Shown piece after piece: positions 56,179-64,000 of a DNA stretch of 64,000 nt. Source of the DNA: Paenibacillus sp. R14(2021). Its GTDB lineage: Bacteria; Bacillota; Bacilli; Paenibacillales; Paenibacillaceae. Where the stretch lies: contig NZ_CP080269.1 in NCBI RefSeq assembly GCF_019431355.1, forward strand, positions 2,046,001-2,110,000. Direction: 5' to 3'. Position 1 is the stretch's first letter, and every line of letters starts with the position of its first letter. Both the position numbers and the translations under genes were made by a program. The notes below the pieces were generated by a model that was given only the letters and a program-made list of their open reading frames with translations, was not told where the DNA came from and did no database searches.

Positions 56179-57480
56179 TTATTTGTATGCCGGCAGCCAG
56201 CTGCCGTGCGCTTCGATCAGGTCGTCGCACATCGATTTAATATCATCCATCGACAGCTCCGCGCCGGTATGCGGATCCAGCATAGCCGCGTGGTAGATAT
56301 GCTCGCGCTTGCCCGTAATCGCAGCTTCGATCGTAAGCAGCTGCGTGTTGATGTTCGTGCGGTTCAGCGCGGCGCACTGCGGCGGCAGGTCGCCGACGTA
56401 GGTTGGCGTTACGCCGTTCCGGTCTACGAGGCAGCTGACCTCGACGCAAGCTTCGCGCGGCAGGTTCGAAATCAGGCCGCCCGTATTCATTACATTGCCG
56501 CCGATCTTGAACGGAACGTTCGTCTCGATCGCCTCGAAGATAAACGATGCATATTCATGCGTGCGCTTGTGCTCCAGCGTCGGATTGTGGACGAGCTCCT
56601 GCTTCATCTTCTGCCAATTGCCGATTTGCTCGATGCAGCGGCGCGGATATTCGTCCAGCGGAATGTTGAACCGCTCGATCAGCTCCGGATAGCTGCGTTT
56701 GATGAAGTACGGGTGATATTCGGCATTGTGCTCGGAAGATTCCGTGATATAGTAGCCGAAGTTCAGCATCATTTCGAAACGGACCATGTCATGATGCTTC
56801 TCGCTTTGCTTCTCGCGCGCCCGGCGCTTCACTTCCGGATACAGGTCGACGCCATCCTTCGATACTTCAAGCAGCCAAGCCATATGATTGATGCCGGCGA
56901 TTTTGGATTTCACGCCCGTTGCATCCATGCCGAGGCTTCTGAAGAGATCCGATACGCAGCCCTGCACGCTGTGGCAGAGACCGACCGTGTTAATGCCGCC
57001 GTGCGTATTCATCACATTCGTCAGCACCGCCATTGGATTCGTGTAGTTGAGGAACAGCGCATCCGGACAAACTTCCTGCATATCTCTGGCGAAATCGAGC
57101 ATGACCGGAATCGTCCGAAGGTTACGGAAAATCCCTCCGATGCCGACCGTATCCGCGATCGTTTGGCGCAGACCGTACTTCTTCGGAATTTCGAAATCCG
57201 TAATCGTGCAAGGATCGTAGCCGCCGACTTGAATGGCGTTTACCACATATTTGGCGCCGCGCAGCGCTTCCTTGCGGTCCGAATAGGCTTTGATGACAGA
57301 GGTGCTGCCGCAAGTGTTCTTGATATGATTCAGCATCGTTTCCGATTCGGACAGGCGCTCCGGGTTGATGTCGTAAAGCGCAAGCTCGAACCCTTGCAGC
57401 GCCGGCGTATGCAAGCAATCGCCCAGCACGTTCTTTGCGAATACGGTACTTCCTGCTCCGATGAATGTAATCTTCGGCAT
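56179..57480 (-). CDS. melA: Alpha-galactosidase-like glycoside hydrolase family 4 enzyme
   Basis: This is a 433-residue cytosolic, NAD- and metal-dependent glycosidase of GH4. The NAD loop is FIGAGSTVFAKN. The metal ligands are in LCHSVQG (Cys169, His170) and INHMAW (His199). Overall similarity to B. subtilis MelA (similar length) favours alpha-galactosidase on melibiose or raffinose-type sugars, but other GH4 specificities cannot be excluded. GGAGG precedes the ATG. A divergent AraC gene probably regulates it. No sugar transporter is nearby. Confidence 0.9.
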   Translation of the reverse strand: MPKITFIGAGSTVFAKNVLGDCLHTPALQGFELALYDINPERLSESETMLNHIKNTCGSTSVIKAYSDRKEALRGAKYVVNAIQVGGYDPCTITDFEIPKKYGLRQTIADTVGIGGIFRNLRTIPVMLDFARDMQEVCPDALFLNYTNPMAVLTNVMNTHGGINTVGLCHSVQGCVSDLFRSLGMDATGVKSKIAGINHMAWLLEVSKDGVDLYPEVKRRAREKQSEKHHDMVRFEMMLNFGYYITESSEHNAEYHPYFIKRSYPELIERFNIPLDEYPRRCIEQIGNWQKMKQELVHNPTLEHKRTHEYASFIFEAIETNVPFKIGGNVMNTGGLISNLPREACVEVSCLVDRNGVTPTYVGDLPPQCAALNRTNINTQLLTIEAAITGKREHIYHAAMLDPHTGAELSMDDIKSMCDDLIEAHGSWLPAYK

Positions 57481-57686
57481 GGTAAGCCTCCTTGAGATAA
57501 GTCCGCATGTAAGCGGATTAATGTCTTCTTCTATCTACTAATATAGAGTAGAAAAAGGCGGTTTGAGTAGGAAATAAAGCATGATATATATGTACATTTG
57601 TAGTTATTTCCCTTACAATAAAAATGCACAAAAACGAGAGAAAGCAGGCCTAGGTCATGAAGCAGTCAGCCAAAGGAATCCGCGGT

Positions 57687-58562
57687 ATGAAACGGACAAG
57701 CGACCATTATAAATACGCCGTTATGAACAATTCGCAGCCGGCCCAGGGCGAGCTGTCCGTCATGTTCAGCGGGGAAGGCATGCCAGTACCCGGTCACGGC
57801 ATCGGTCCGGCCGTCCACAATTATTACCTCGTCCATACGGTTCTCTCGGGGCAAGGCAGCTTCGAGATTAATGGACAGCGCTTCGCTTGCTCACGGGGCG
57901 ACACCTTCATCATCTTCCCGGATGACCTCTTCTCCTATTTTGCGGACATCTCGGAGCCATGGCATTATGTTTGGGTTGCCTTCAAGGGCCATGCCGCGGA
58001 GCATCTGCTCTCAAGCCTAGGCTTATCTGCTGCCAATCCCATCGTTCATGCCGACGATATCCGCCCCTTAACCTCGCTTTACCGTAAAATGAGAGCGGCA
58101 CTTGAGCTGAATCCGTTCCCGGAGCTTGCGGACCTCGAGGCCGGCGGCCATCTGCGCGTCTTCTTGAAGGAGCTAGGACAGCTGAATGCAGGCAAGCTGG
58201 CCTTCAATTCACTGGCCATCCTCCCCGATATCGAGCGCCAAATCAAGCATGCCGTCCGCTGGCTGTCCTACCAATATGCCCAGCAGATTTCCATTGAAGA
58301 GCTGTCGCGAAACCTCGGCTATCATCGTACGCATCTGTCCAAAATGTTCAAGCAATTCACGGGCGTATCGCCGATGCAGTTTCTGCTGAAGGTCCGAATG
58401 GATCGGGCCAAGGAGCTGCTGAACGAACAGAACCGGCTTTCCATCGACCAAGTGGCCTCATCCGTCGGCTATGCTGACGCGCTGTACTTCTCCAAGCAGT
58501 TCCGCAAAACATACGGCTACTCGCCTTCCGAATACCGCGCGCAGGCTCAAGGTTTGCACTAG
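57687..58562 (+). CDS. AraC-family transcriptional regulator
   Basis: This is a 291-residue regulator with an N-terminal cupin-like sugar-sensing domain (GHGIGPAVHNYYLVHTVLSGQG, SRGDTFIIFPDD) and a C-terminal double helix-turn-helix (ISIEELSRNLGYHRTHLSKMFKQFTG; VASSVGYADALYFSKQFRKTYG). ATG 57687 has AAAGGA 9 nt ahead; ATG 57657 would add ten residues. It is divergent from melA across a roughly 200-nt gap, in which I see no clear operator. Activation of melA by an alpha-galactoside is inference. Confidence 0.88.
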   Translation: MKRTSDHYKYAVMNNSQPAQGELSVMFSGEGMPVPGHGIGPAVHNYYLVHTVLSGQGSFEINGQRFACSRGDTFIIFPDDLFSYFADISEPWHYVWVAFKGHAAEHLLSSLGLSAANPIVHADDIRPLTSLYRKMRAALELNPFPELADLEAGGHLRVFLKELGQLNAGKLAFNSLAILPDIERQIKHAVRWLSYQYAQQISIEELSRNLGYHRTHLSKMFKQFTGVSPMQFLLKVRMDRAKELLNEQNRLSIDQVASSVGYADALYFSKQFRKTYGYSPSEYRAQAQGLH

Positions 58563-58581
58563 ATACTTGCTATCCCAATTT

Positions 58582-58609
58582 ATCCGTCTTGACGAGAGGC
58601 GGATTTTTT
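58582..58609 (+). terminator. Terminator after the AraC gene
   Basis: ATCCGTCT (58582-58589) pairs with AGGCGGAT (58597-58604) with one G-U pair, followed by TTTTTT. Confidence 0.75.
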
Positions 58610-58628
58610 ATTATCATTTACTTAAATT

Positions 58629-58651
58629 GTTTAACTATTAAATAGTGAAAC
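58629..58651 (+). promoter_or_regulatory. Probable MarR operator
   Basis: GTTTAACTATT-A-AATAGTGAAAC is a 23-bp near-perfect palindrome (one mismatched position). It is 29 nt before the marR start, where a repressor would block the marR-MFS promoter. Confidence 0.7.
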
Positions 58652-58680
58652 TTATTTCAAACAAAAAGGAGGTATACCTC

Positions 58681-59148
58681 TTGACCGATACACCCAATAA
58701 AACCTATTCCGAACGGTTTCAAACGGCGATTTCCGTCACGAACCGCAAGATCGGCATGCTCGTCAGCCAAAGCTTAGAAGACGGTTTGACGGGACCGCAA
58801 TGTTATCTGATGAAGCTTATACGCGAAGAAGAACGCCCGACCGCCTCTATGCTGGCCGAACGAATGGAAGTCAAGCCGAGCGCGATTACCGTCATGCTGG
58901 ATCGGCTGGTTCAGCACGGCTTCGTCAGCCGGATTCCCGACGAGCACGATCGCCGCGTCATGCTGCTGAAACTGACGGACAAAGGCGATGTCGCTTTCGG
59001 CAAGGTCCGGCAGACCTACACGTCTATTCTGGATCATCTTCTTCAAACGCTGGAGCAGAGCGAAGCAGAGGCGTTTATTCTTACGTTTGAGCGCATTACG
59101 AATGCCGTCACCCAAATGGACGACATCCCTAATTCCAACAAGAACTGA
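58681..59148 (+). CDS. MarR-family repressor
   Basis: This is a 155-residue winged-helix repressor. ASMLAERMEVKPSAITVMLDRL is the helix-turn-helix, and DEHDRRVMLLKLTDKG is the wing with the family's Asp/Arg signature. The start is TTG 58681 with AAGGAGG 8 nt upstream; an ATG at 58645 lies upstream of that site and overlaps the operator region. It stands 20 nt before the DHA2 exporter and probably represses both. The inducer is unknown; a toxic substrate of the pump is usual. Confidence 0.9.
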   Translation: MTDTPNKTYSERFQTAISVTNRKIGMLVSQSLEDGLTGPQCYLMKLIREEERPTASMLAERMEVKPSAITVMLDRLVQHGFVSRIPDEHDRRVMLLKLTDKGDVAFGKVRQTYTSILDHLLQTLEQSEAEAFILTFERITNAVTQMDDIPNSNKN

Positions 59149-59168
59149 ATGTTAAGGAGTGATTCGCA

Positions 59169-60800
59169 ATGTCTTCACCCGCAGCAGCAATGAAAGAAAC
59201 AGCCGCCCCTGATAGCAAGAGCAAGGGCATCTTAGTCATTGGACTCATGATCGCCATGCTGTTCGCCGCTCTGGATAATACGATCGTCGGTACAGCCATG
59301 CCCAAGATCATTGGTCAATTAGGCGGACTGAGTCTCATCACCTGGGTTACCACCGCCTACATGCTGACCTCGACAACCATCGTGCCGATTGCCGGCAAAT
59401 TACCGGATTTATTCGGCCGCAAGCTCATTTATGTGACCGGTATCGTTATTTTCATTGCAGGCTCTGCCTTGTGCGGAGTTGCCCAGACGATGGAGCAGCT
59501 CATTATTTTCCGAGGTATTCAAGGCATTGGAGGCGGCGTCATGATGCCGATGGCCATGATTATTATCGGGGATATTTTCACCGGTAAAGAACGTGCCAAG
59601 TGGCAGGGCGTTTTTGGCGGCATCTTCGGCCTTTCCTCCGTCATCGGACCGCAAATCGGCGGCTGGATCGTTGACCACTGGAACTGGCACTGGGTTTTCT
59701 ATATTAATTTGCCGGTCGGCTTCCTCGCACTGGCGTTCATTATGGGCGGGTTGCCGAAGCACCGTTCCCAAGGTGCGGTGAAAATCGACTTCGCCGGTAT
59801 CATCACGATGATCGTCGGCGTCGTCAGTCTGCTGCTCGCCCTCTCCCTCGGCGGCAAAAATTATGCATGGGGCTCTTGGCAAATCATCGGCATGCTCGTA
59901 CTCGCCATCGCTTCCTTAGCGGCCTTCGTTCGGATCGAAGCGAGAACAAGCGAAGCCATTCTGCCCATGTATCTATTTAAAAAACGGATGTTCACGACGG
60001 TTAACGGCATCGGCTTCTTCATGAGCCTTGGCATGTTCGGCGCGGTCGTCTTCGTGCCGCTGTTCATGCAAGGCATCGTTGGCATAAGCGCAACGGCATC
60101 CGGTACGGTCATGATGCCGATGATGGTCGCTTTGATTGCTGCCAGCGTCATCGGCGGACAGTTTGTTTATAAGCTGGGCGCAAGGCGCCAGATGATCATC
60201 GGCATGCTTATTGCAGCCGTCAGCTTCTACATGCTCTCAACGATGGATGGCGGTACGACGCGTACGTTCGCTTCCATTTATATGGTTGTTCTCGGACTCG
60301 GCATCGGCCTCGTTATGCCGCTTCTCACGCTCGTGCTGCAGGAAAACTTCAACAAAGAAGAGCTTGGCGTCGTCACGTCGTCCAGCCAATTCTTCCGCTC
60401 CATCGGCGGCACGTTCGGCATTACCATTCTCGGCGCGATTATGAATCACTCGTCAAGCCATGAGCTGGACGACAAGTTAACGCCGATCGTGAATGCCATG
60501 CCTGCTGACGCAGCAGATTTCAAAACGAAAATGACCGGGCTCATCCATACCGATCCGCAGGCGCTGTACAATTCGCTTCTAGACGCGAACGCCTTAAAGC
60601 AAATGCCGAAAGAAGCGGTCGACTCGATGCTGCCTGTGCTGAAATCCACCTTGGTCGACTCGCTGCACGGCGTATTCCTTTACGGTTTGGTCTTCATTAT
60701 TGTAGGCGCTTTGCTTGCTGCGCTAATTGGCAACGTCAAGCTGAAGCAGCGCTCCAAGAACGCGAAGGACGAAGCGAATCCGACCGCTCTTTCGCACTAA
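59169..60800 (+). CDS. DHA2-family MFS multidrug exporter (EmrB/QacA type)
   Basis: This is a 543-residue transporter with about 14 helices. The DHA2 signatures ALDNTIVGTAMPKI in helix 1 (Asp for proton coupling), GKLPDLFGRK (motif A), and GIFGLSSVIGPQIGGWI (motif C of antiporters) are present. It should extrude drugs or other toxic organics in exchange for protons. AAGGAG lies ahead of the ATG. The marR gene upstream and the operator at 58629 form a self-contained resistance unit. Confidence 0.92.
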   Translation: MSSPAAAMKETAAPDSKSKGILVIGLMIAMLFAALDNTIVGTAMPKIIGQLGGLSLITWVTTAYMLTSTTIVPIAGKLPDLFGRKLIYVTGIVIFIAGSALCGVAQTMEQLIIFRGIQGIGGGVMMPMAMIIIGDIFTGKERAKWQGVFGGIFGLSSVIGPQIGGWIVDHWNWHWVFYINLPVGFLALAFIMGGLPKHRSQGAVKIDFAGIITMIVGVVSLLLALSLGGKNYAWGSWQIIGMLVLAIASLAAFVRIEARTSEAILPMYLFKKRMFTTVNGIGFFMSLGMFGAVVFVPLFMQGIVGISATASGTVMMPMMVALIAASVIGGQFVYKLGARRQMIIGMLIAAVSFYMLSTMDGGTTRTFASIYMVVLGLGIGLVMPLLTLVLQENFNKEELGVVTSSSQFFRSIGGTFGITILGAIMNHSSSHELDDKLTPIVNAMPADAADFKTKMTGLIHTDPQALYNSLLDANALKQMPKEAVDSMLPVLKSTLVDSLHGVFLYGLVFIIVGALLAALIGNVKLKQRSKNAKDEANPTALSH

Positions 60801-60813
60801 TGTCACCCTAAGG

Positions 60814-60858
60814 AAAAAAAGGCTTCACTCCCGGCATAATCCGGAAGTGAAGCCTTTT
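60814..60858. terminator. Bidirectional terminator between the exporter and ytxH
   Basis: AAAAGGCTTCACT (60817-60829) pairs with AGTGAAGCCTTTT (60846-60858), with CCGG/CCGG pairing inside. Confidence 0.9.
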
Positions 60859-60871
60859 GCACGTCAACTTC

Positions 60872-61282
60872 TTAGCTGCCAATCGTATGAAGCTCGCTTT
60901 CACGCTTCTCCATCAATTCCTCGCCGCTGTCTTTGACGTTTTCGACGATATCAATCATGCGCTCGTTAACGTCTTCTAATTGATCGCTTCCGCTGGAGCG
61001 CCAGCTGCGTACCGAATCCACCACATTCGTCGCTGTTTCTTTTGCTTTGGATGCAGCGGTCGATGCGCTTTCGCCGACTTGTTTCGCAAGACGCGCCGTG
61101 GAATCGCCCACTTGACCCGCGATGCGAACCGTATGATCCGACACCATATGCGCGCCATCAGCGATGTCCTTGCGCAGCTCACGTCCTGATTTTGGAGCGA
61201 GAAGCAGCGCGGTAACGGAACCTAGCACACCGCCAGCGATTGCACCATACAGAAATCCTTTGCTTGCTTTGCTCTTTGCCAT
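60872..61282 (-). CDS. YtxH-like stress protein
   Basis: This 136-residue protein has one N-terminal membrane segment (GFLYGAIAGGVLGSVTALLLAPKSGRELR), the mark of the YtxH family, and a long amphipathic tail rich in Ala, Ser and Glu. In Bacillus, ytxGHJ are general-stress genes under SigB and SigH. Here the ytxG-like gene lies directly upstream. AAGGAG precedes the ATG. The molecular role is unknown. Confidence 0.88.
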   Translation of the reverse strand: MAKSKASKGFLYGAIAGGVLGSVTALLLAPKSGRELRKDIADGAHMVSDHTVRIAGQVGDSTARLAKQVGESASTAASKAKETATNVVDSVRSWRSSGSDQLEDVNERMIDIVENVKDSGEELMEKRESELHTIGS

Positions 61283-61378
61283 TTATTAAACACTCCTTTG
61301 TTTGTGCTGCAGCGAAAAGCCATACCTGCTCCGAGGCCTGCACGCTGCCAGCTTTTAAATTTCAACTGTTCGAGCCAT

Positions 61379-61891
61379 TCAGCCCTTCATGAACGGCTGC
61401 CCAGTCGGTTGGTATTTGTTATCGTGCCCTGGTTGGTAGTCCGAAGATGCAGTTTCATGGCTGTCTTTCCGCTTGTCTTTCCAAAATTGCCATACTGCGT
61501 AACCTACTTCAGCCCATCCCAGTGCATCGGTGATGCCATGCTTGACTTTATCGCCCGATGTTTTGGAGTAGCGGTCTACCGTGTCCGTCAGCTCGCCAGC
61601 CACCCGATTCACGGCGAATGACAATTGGTTGGCCGATTCGCCGATTCGCTGAGTCGCTTCTGTCCATTTCGCGAAGCTTTCCAGCTGCTTCTGAACCGTT
61701 CGAACCGTCTCCGTTGCCGGATCAAGTAAATCACTGACCTGAGCTGCGGCTGTTTCGGCCCTGCGTTCAAGCGATTCCGCGAGCTGCATCAGCTTTCCCA
61801 TTCTTCGATCCATGGCGCGCAGCCAGCCTAATATGCCGATAACTAACACGACAAATGCAGCCGCCGCGGCTCCCTCAAACCAAATTGCCAT
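61379..61891 (-). CDS. DUF948 (YtxG-like) membrane protein
   Basis: This is a 170-residue protein with one N-terminal membrane helix (AAAAAFVVLVIGILGWLRAM) followed by a coiled-coil-like domain (LMQLAESLERRAETAAAQVSDLL). The family is DUF948, as in YtxG. I start at ATG 61891 (GGAGGTG 8 nt ahead). With YtxH it probably forms a stress-related membrane pair. A 12-bp palindrome GGGCGATCGCCC (61928-61939) lies upstream, but no SigB-type promoter was found. Confidence 0.85.
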   Translation of the reverse strand: MAIWFEGAAAAAFVVLVIGILGWLRAMDRRMGKLMQLAESLERRAETAAAQVSDLLDPATETVRTVQKQLESFAKWTEATQRIGESANQLSFAVNRVAGELTDTVDRYSKTSGDKVKHGITDALGWAEVGYAVWQFWKDKRKDSHETASSDYQPGHDNKYQPTGQPFMKG

Positions 61892-61997
61892 CTGAGAAAC
61901 ACCTCCGTTTCCGCTTGCTGGAAGATCGGGCGATCGCCCAATTCTTACTAGTAGTATAAACAGCATGGGCTTGACTTGACACAAACTGAATAAAAAA

Positions 61998-62030
61998 CAA
62001 AAAAAGACACGGGCACTCTGCCCATGTCTT
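61998..62030 (-). terminator. Terminator after the SufR-like gene
   Basis: As minus-strand RNA, AAGACATGGGCA pairs with TGCCCGTGTCTT (one G-U pair, 3-nt loop) and is followed by TTTTTTTGTTTTTT. Confidence 0.88.
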
Positions 62031-62044
62031 CATTCGCCATCTAT

Positions 62045-62698
62045 TCAAAGGCCGGCAATGCGGTAGCTGCATTTGCCCCCGCCCTTCGCCAGGCATTCCG
62101 TTCGTTCCACTTTCGCTTCAAGCAGCTGCTGAAACAGCGACAGCTCGCACTGACAAGCCTGCTGATATCGGTTCGCCACCTGCGCGATCGGACAATTGTA
62201 TTCATGTAGAACGAGATCGTTTCCGCTGCTCTCCACCTGAACCATATAGCCGCCGTCATTTTGGATCGCTGCAAGCTCCGATACTTTCTCCTGCAGTGAT
62301 TTCCCTTCCATGCGATGCGCGTACCGTTCAATCAACTTGCGCTTGCGGCCTTCAAACAACCGGTCAATCGTCCCCGGATCCTCAAGCTCTTCCAGCAAAT
62401 CCAGCGCAAGAACATGATAATTCTTAGGAAACAACAGCTCGGCCTGCTCCGTCAAACTAAACATATGCGTCGGTCTCCCCATCGCTTGACGTACGATTGT
62501 CGGTGCGATCAGGCCGTCGCGTTCCAGCGTGTTAAGATGGCGGCGCACTGCCATTTCCGTAATCTGCAGCTGTTTTGCCAGCTCGCCCGCATTCATCTGA
62601 CCGTTCGTCTTCAGCAGCGTCAATACCGTCTGACGGGTAGAGCCTTCCTGCCTTGCCGCTTGTTCTCTTTGCATAAACGGCTTTCCATCCTGTTCCAT
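62045..62698 (-). CDS. SufR-like iron-sulfur transcriptional regulator
   Basis: This is a 217-residue regulator with an N-terminal winged helix (MNAGELAKQLQITEMAVRRHLNTLERDGLI) and a C-terminal cysteine set, YNCPIAQ, ACQCE, TECLAKGGGKCSYRI, which matches the layout of SufR-type [4Fe-4S] sensors. Such proteins repress iron-sulfur assembly genes when the cluster is bound. The suf genes are not in the window. ATG 62698 has AAGGTGGTG just upstream; a GTG at 62710 overlaps it. It is a single-gene unit with a strong terminator. Confidence 0.83.
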   Translation of the reverse strand: MEQDGKPFMQREQAARQEGSTRQTVLTLLKTNGQMNAGELAKQLQITEMAVRRHLNTLERDGLIAPTIVRQAMGRPTHMFSLTEQAELLFPKNYHVLALDLLEELEDPGTIDRLFEGRKRKLIERYAHRMEGKSLQEKVSELAAIQNDGGYMVQVESSGNDLVLHEYNCPIAQVANRYQQACQCELSLFQQLLEAKVERTECLAKGGGKCSYRIAGL

Positions 62699-62789
62699 TG
62701 CCTTCACCACCTTCAGCCGCCAGGACCGCTTTTGTCGTCAATTGTAACGCATTTTCAGCGTTTCGTAAATCGACATCAAGCTTGCCCTG

Positions 62790-63215
62790 CTAAGCGCCAA
62801 GCTCTTGAATCAAATACGATTCAACTGCTTGTCGGAATGCGGTGAGAACGGCGGGCAATTGTGCAGCGGACGGATGAAGCTGCCCCCTGTCCCATTCGAA
62901 ATAATCCTGAACCAGCGGCCTGCGCAGCCGCACCAGTTCAAGAAGCGGCTCCTGCAAGTCCTCAGGGAACACCTTCTCACCGGCGATAATTGTAATAATA
63001 TCCTCATAGCTGCTGGCATCGCGCATAATAAACCCGTCGATTAAGCAGCTGCCGATATCGGTTACGGCTTCGATCGCCAGATGGAGCGCCCGCTCCTGCG
63101 CCATGCTTTGAATCAGACTGCCGTTCCAATTGGCCTGCAGCCATTGGAGCGCTTCAACAACCTCGGGAATAACGGTAAGACGAACAGATAACTGCTCGCG
63201 ATTCACATAATACAT
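62790..63215 (-). CDS. DUF86/HepT-like protein (YutE family)
   Basis: This is a 141-residue helical protein of the HepT/HEPN group (LHLAIEAVTDIGSCLIDGFIMRD is the family core). The RxxxxH motif required for HEPN RNase activity reads RRPLVQDYFEW, with Gln in place of His. YutE of B. subtilis shows the same change as far as I recall, so this may be a non-catalytic group. No nucleotidyltransferase (MntA) partner gene is adjacent, which makes a toxin-antitoxin role less likely. Confidence 0.82.
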   Translation of the reverse strand: MYYVNREQLSVRLTVIPEVVEALQWLQANWNGSLIQSMAQERALHLAIEAVTDIGSCLIDGFIMRDASSYEDIITIIAGEKVFPEDLQEPLLELVRLRRPLVQDYFEWDRGQLHPSAAQLPAVLTAFRQAVESYLIQELGA

Positions 63216-63237
63216 CTTGCATGACCTCAGTTTCCGG

Positions 63238-63345
63238 TTAAGACCGTTTGTTCTTACGTGCTTTAAGCTTCAGCCAGACCGTCATCACGACTAAACTAAA
63301 GATGACGACCAGCAGATACGTCATCATTTCAAACACATCGCCCAT
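63238..63345 (-). CDS. 35-residue single-pass membrane peptide
   Basis: This is a short open frame with no family known to me. It begins MGDVFEMMTYLLVVIFSL and ends in a basic tail, KLKARKNKRS. One hydrophobic segment (about 9-26) followed by positive charge predicts an N-out, C-in membrane helix. AAGGGCGG lies 8 nt before the ATG. It follows the Dabb gene by 14 nt, and the YutE-like gene lies 22 nt further on, all on one strand, so they are likely co-transcribed. Confidence 0.6.
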   Translation of the reverse strand: MGDVFEMMTYLLVVIFSLVVMTVWLKLKARKNKRS

Positions 63346-63359
63346 ATCCGCAGCCGCCC

Positions 63360-63647
63360 TTACGATTCGTAATCTACGCTTGCAGATGCTTCGCGAACTT
63401 CGGTCATATGCGCAATAACCACTTTATGTACCGGGTGAACTTGGTACGCTGCCAAAGCTTCCATCGATTCGAAACGAGTGACGAGCGCAATATGATACGA
63501 ACGGTCGGAATGAACGATGTCGGTTCCCACTTCGATGTACTTCAATTCATCGATTTTGCCTTCCATGTCTCTTAGCACTTGAGCCGTGTGGGCCACGCTT
63601 TCCGGACTGCCGTCTTTCAGTTTAAATAGGACGATATGCGTAATCAA
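63360..63647 (-). CDS. Dabb-family (stress-responsive alpha/beta barrel) protein
   Basis: This is a 95-residue ferredoxin-like dimeric protein. MITHIVLFKLKDGSPES at the N-terminus and YQVHPVHKVVIAHM near the C-terminus are the Dabb signature. Functions in the family vary and are mostly unknown. It is the first gene of a likely operon with the small membrane peptide and the YutE-like gene. Confidence 0.87.
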   Translation of the reverse strand: MITHIVLFKLKDGSPESVAHTAQVLRDMEGKIDELKYIEVGTDIVHSDRSYHIALVTRFESMEALAAYQVHPVHKVVIAHMTEVREASASVDYES

Positions 63648-63756
63648 GATAAATTCGCTCCTTCATAAATTGTGGTTGGGATGGGGATAACCCTTTTGTC
63701 ACATAATAACCCAAGGTGCCGCCACTCGGCAAACATTCAGTAAAGGGGATACAGCC

Positions 63757-64000
63757 ATGCGTTATCCGGTTACGATTACGGCAACATTGATCGGCCTGGT
63801 GCTCTGTCTATATAACTCCACGGGCTATGATCCGCACAATATGGTGTTCTTTATGTTCAGCGTGCCTGCTTGGATTGCAGATCTGATCGTCGATATTCAT
63901 CAAGTGAACGTATATCTCATGTATGTGCTCACGGTAGCTACATGGGCGCTGCTCGGATTTATATGCGACTGGGCTATTGCTAGAAACCGCCGTCGGTCCT
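63757..64000 (+). CDS. Small membrane protein, truncated by window edge
   Basis: An open frame from ATG 63757 (AAAGGGGA 7 nt ahead) continues to the window end for 81 codons. It begins MRYPVTITATLIGLVLCLYN and contains two likely membrane segments, the second being VYLMYVLTVATWALLGFICDW. The end reads into RNRRRS, so the stop is probably close. It is divergent from the Dabb gene. The family is not recognised. Confidence 0.7.
   Translation, partial: MRYPVTITATLIGLVLCLYNSTGYDPHNMVFFMFSVPAWIADLIVDIHQVNVYLMYVLTVATWALLGFICDWAIARNRRRS

Noticed and set aside
56206..57495. Long plus-strand open frame opposite melA.
   Set aside because: Antisense shadow; the Arg/His-rich composition is typical of such frames.
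61928..61939. GGGCGATCGCCC palindrome containing GCGATCGC.
   Set aside because: A 12-bp palindrome of this GC content can occur by chance; a single copy with no matching promoter gives no support for an operator.
62790..63215. HepT/MntA-type toxin-antitoxin system.
   Set aside because: The catalytic His of the HEPN motif is replaced by Gln and no nucleotidyltransferase gene is adjacent.

Overview
The window looks like chromosome of a spore-forming member of the Paenibacillaceae (Paenibacillus/Cohnella-like, Bacillota). The evidence is: strong AGGAGG-type ribosome sites, many TTG and GTG starts, sporulation and germination genes (spoVID, gerM, lonB), a Gram-positive T-box leader on valS, a ClpX/ClpP/LonA/LonB set, and the hemY-hemH-hemE set of the coproporphyrin-dependent heme route. 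Much of the gene order matches Bacillus subtilis (ysoA-tig-clpX-lonB-lonA-ysxC-hemAXCDBL-spoVID-valS-folC, and racE-gerM-rph-rdgB), with local insertions. Functional calls come from reading motifs and from synteny; no database search was possible.

Layout. 0-1.3 kb: a truncated minus-strand gene start, then an ArsR-type repressor and an SRPBCC protein. 1.3-30 kb: a long minus-strand housekeeping block. In transcription order it runs ysoA-like, tig, clpP, clpX, ispG, lonB, lonA, engB, an unknown gene, speD, hemA-hemX-sirC-hemC-cobA/hemD-hemB-hemL, an RluA-type pseudouridine synthase, spoVID, T-box-valS, folC, murC. The hem cluster covers glutamyl-tRNA to uroporphyrinogen III, with a methyltransferase/synthase fusion and a precorrin-2 dehydrogenase that feed siroheme. 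30.2 kb: a tRNA-Arg(UCU). 30.4-31.8 kb: a cold-response pair (fatty acid desaturase, cold shock protein).

31.8-35.2 kb is the most unusual part. A lone tyrosine recombinase, preceded by a 15-bp direct repeat, is followed by a 562-residue secreted-effector-like protein and a small chaperone-like partner. The large protein carries, near its N-terminus, the short LQxQRxxGNxAV motif known from proteins tied to extracellular contractile injection systems, then an Ala/Pro linker and two long Gly/Ala-rich hydrophobic segments. No injection-system structural gene is in the window.

35-64 kb: mixed metabolic, envelope and stress genes. These include an SDR, an amidohydrolase, an asparagine synthetase of the AsnO type, rdgB-rph-gerM, a PgpA/YutG family protein, hemE-hemH-hemY, two MFS exporters (one with its own MarR regulator and operator), an O-methyltransferase, an RlmL-type RNA methyltransferase, an LTA-synthase-like enzyme, a LysM-M14 peptidase, murI, melA with a divergent AraC regulator, ytxH/ytxG, a SufR-like iron-sulfur regulator, and several small proteins including an unlisted 35-residue membrane peptide. 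Rho-independent hairpins mark most transcription-unit ends. No rRNA, CRISPR array or insertion sequence was seen.
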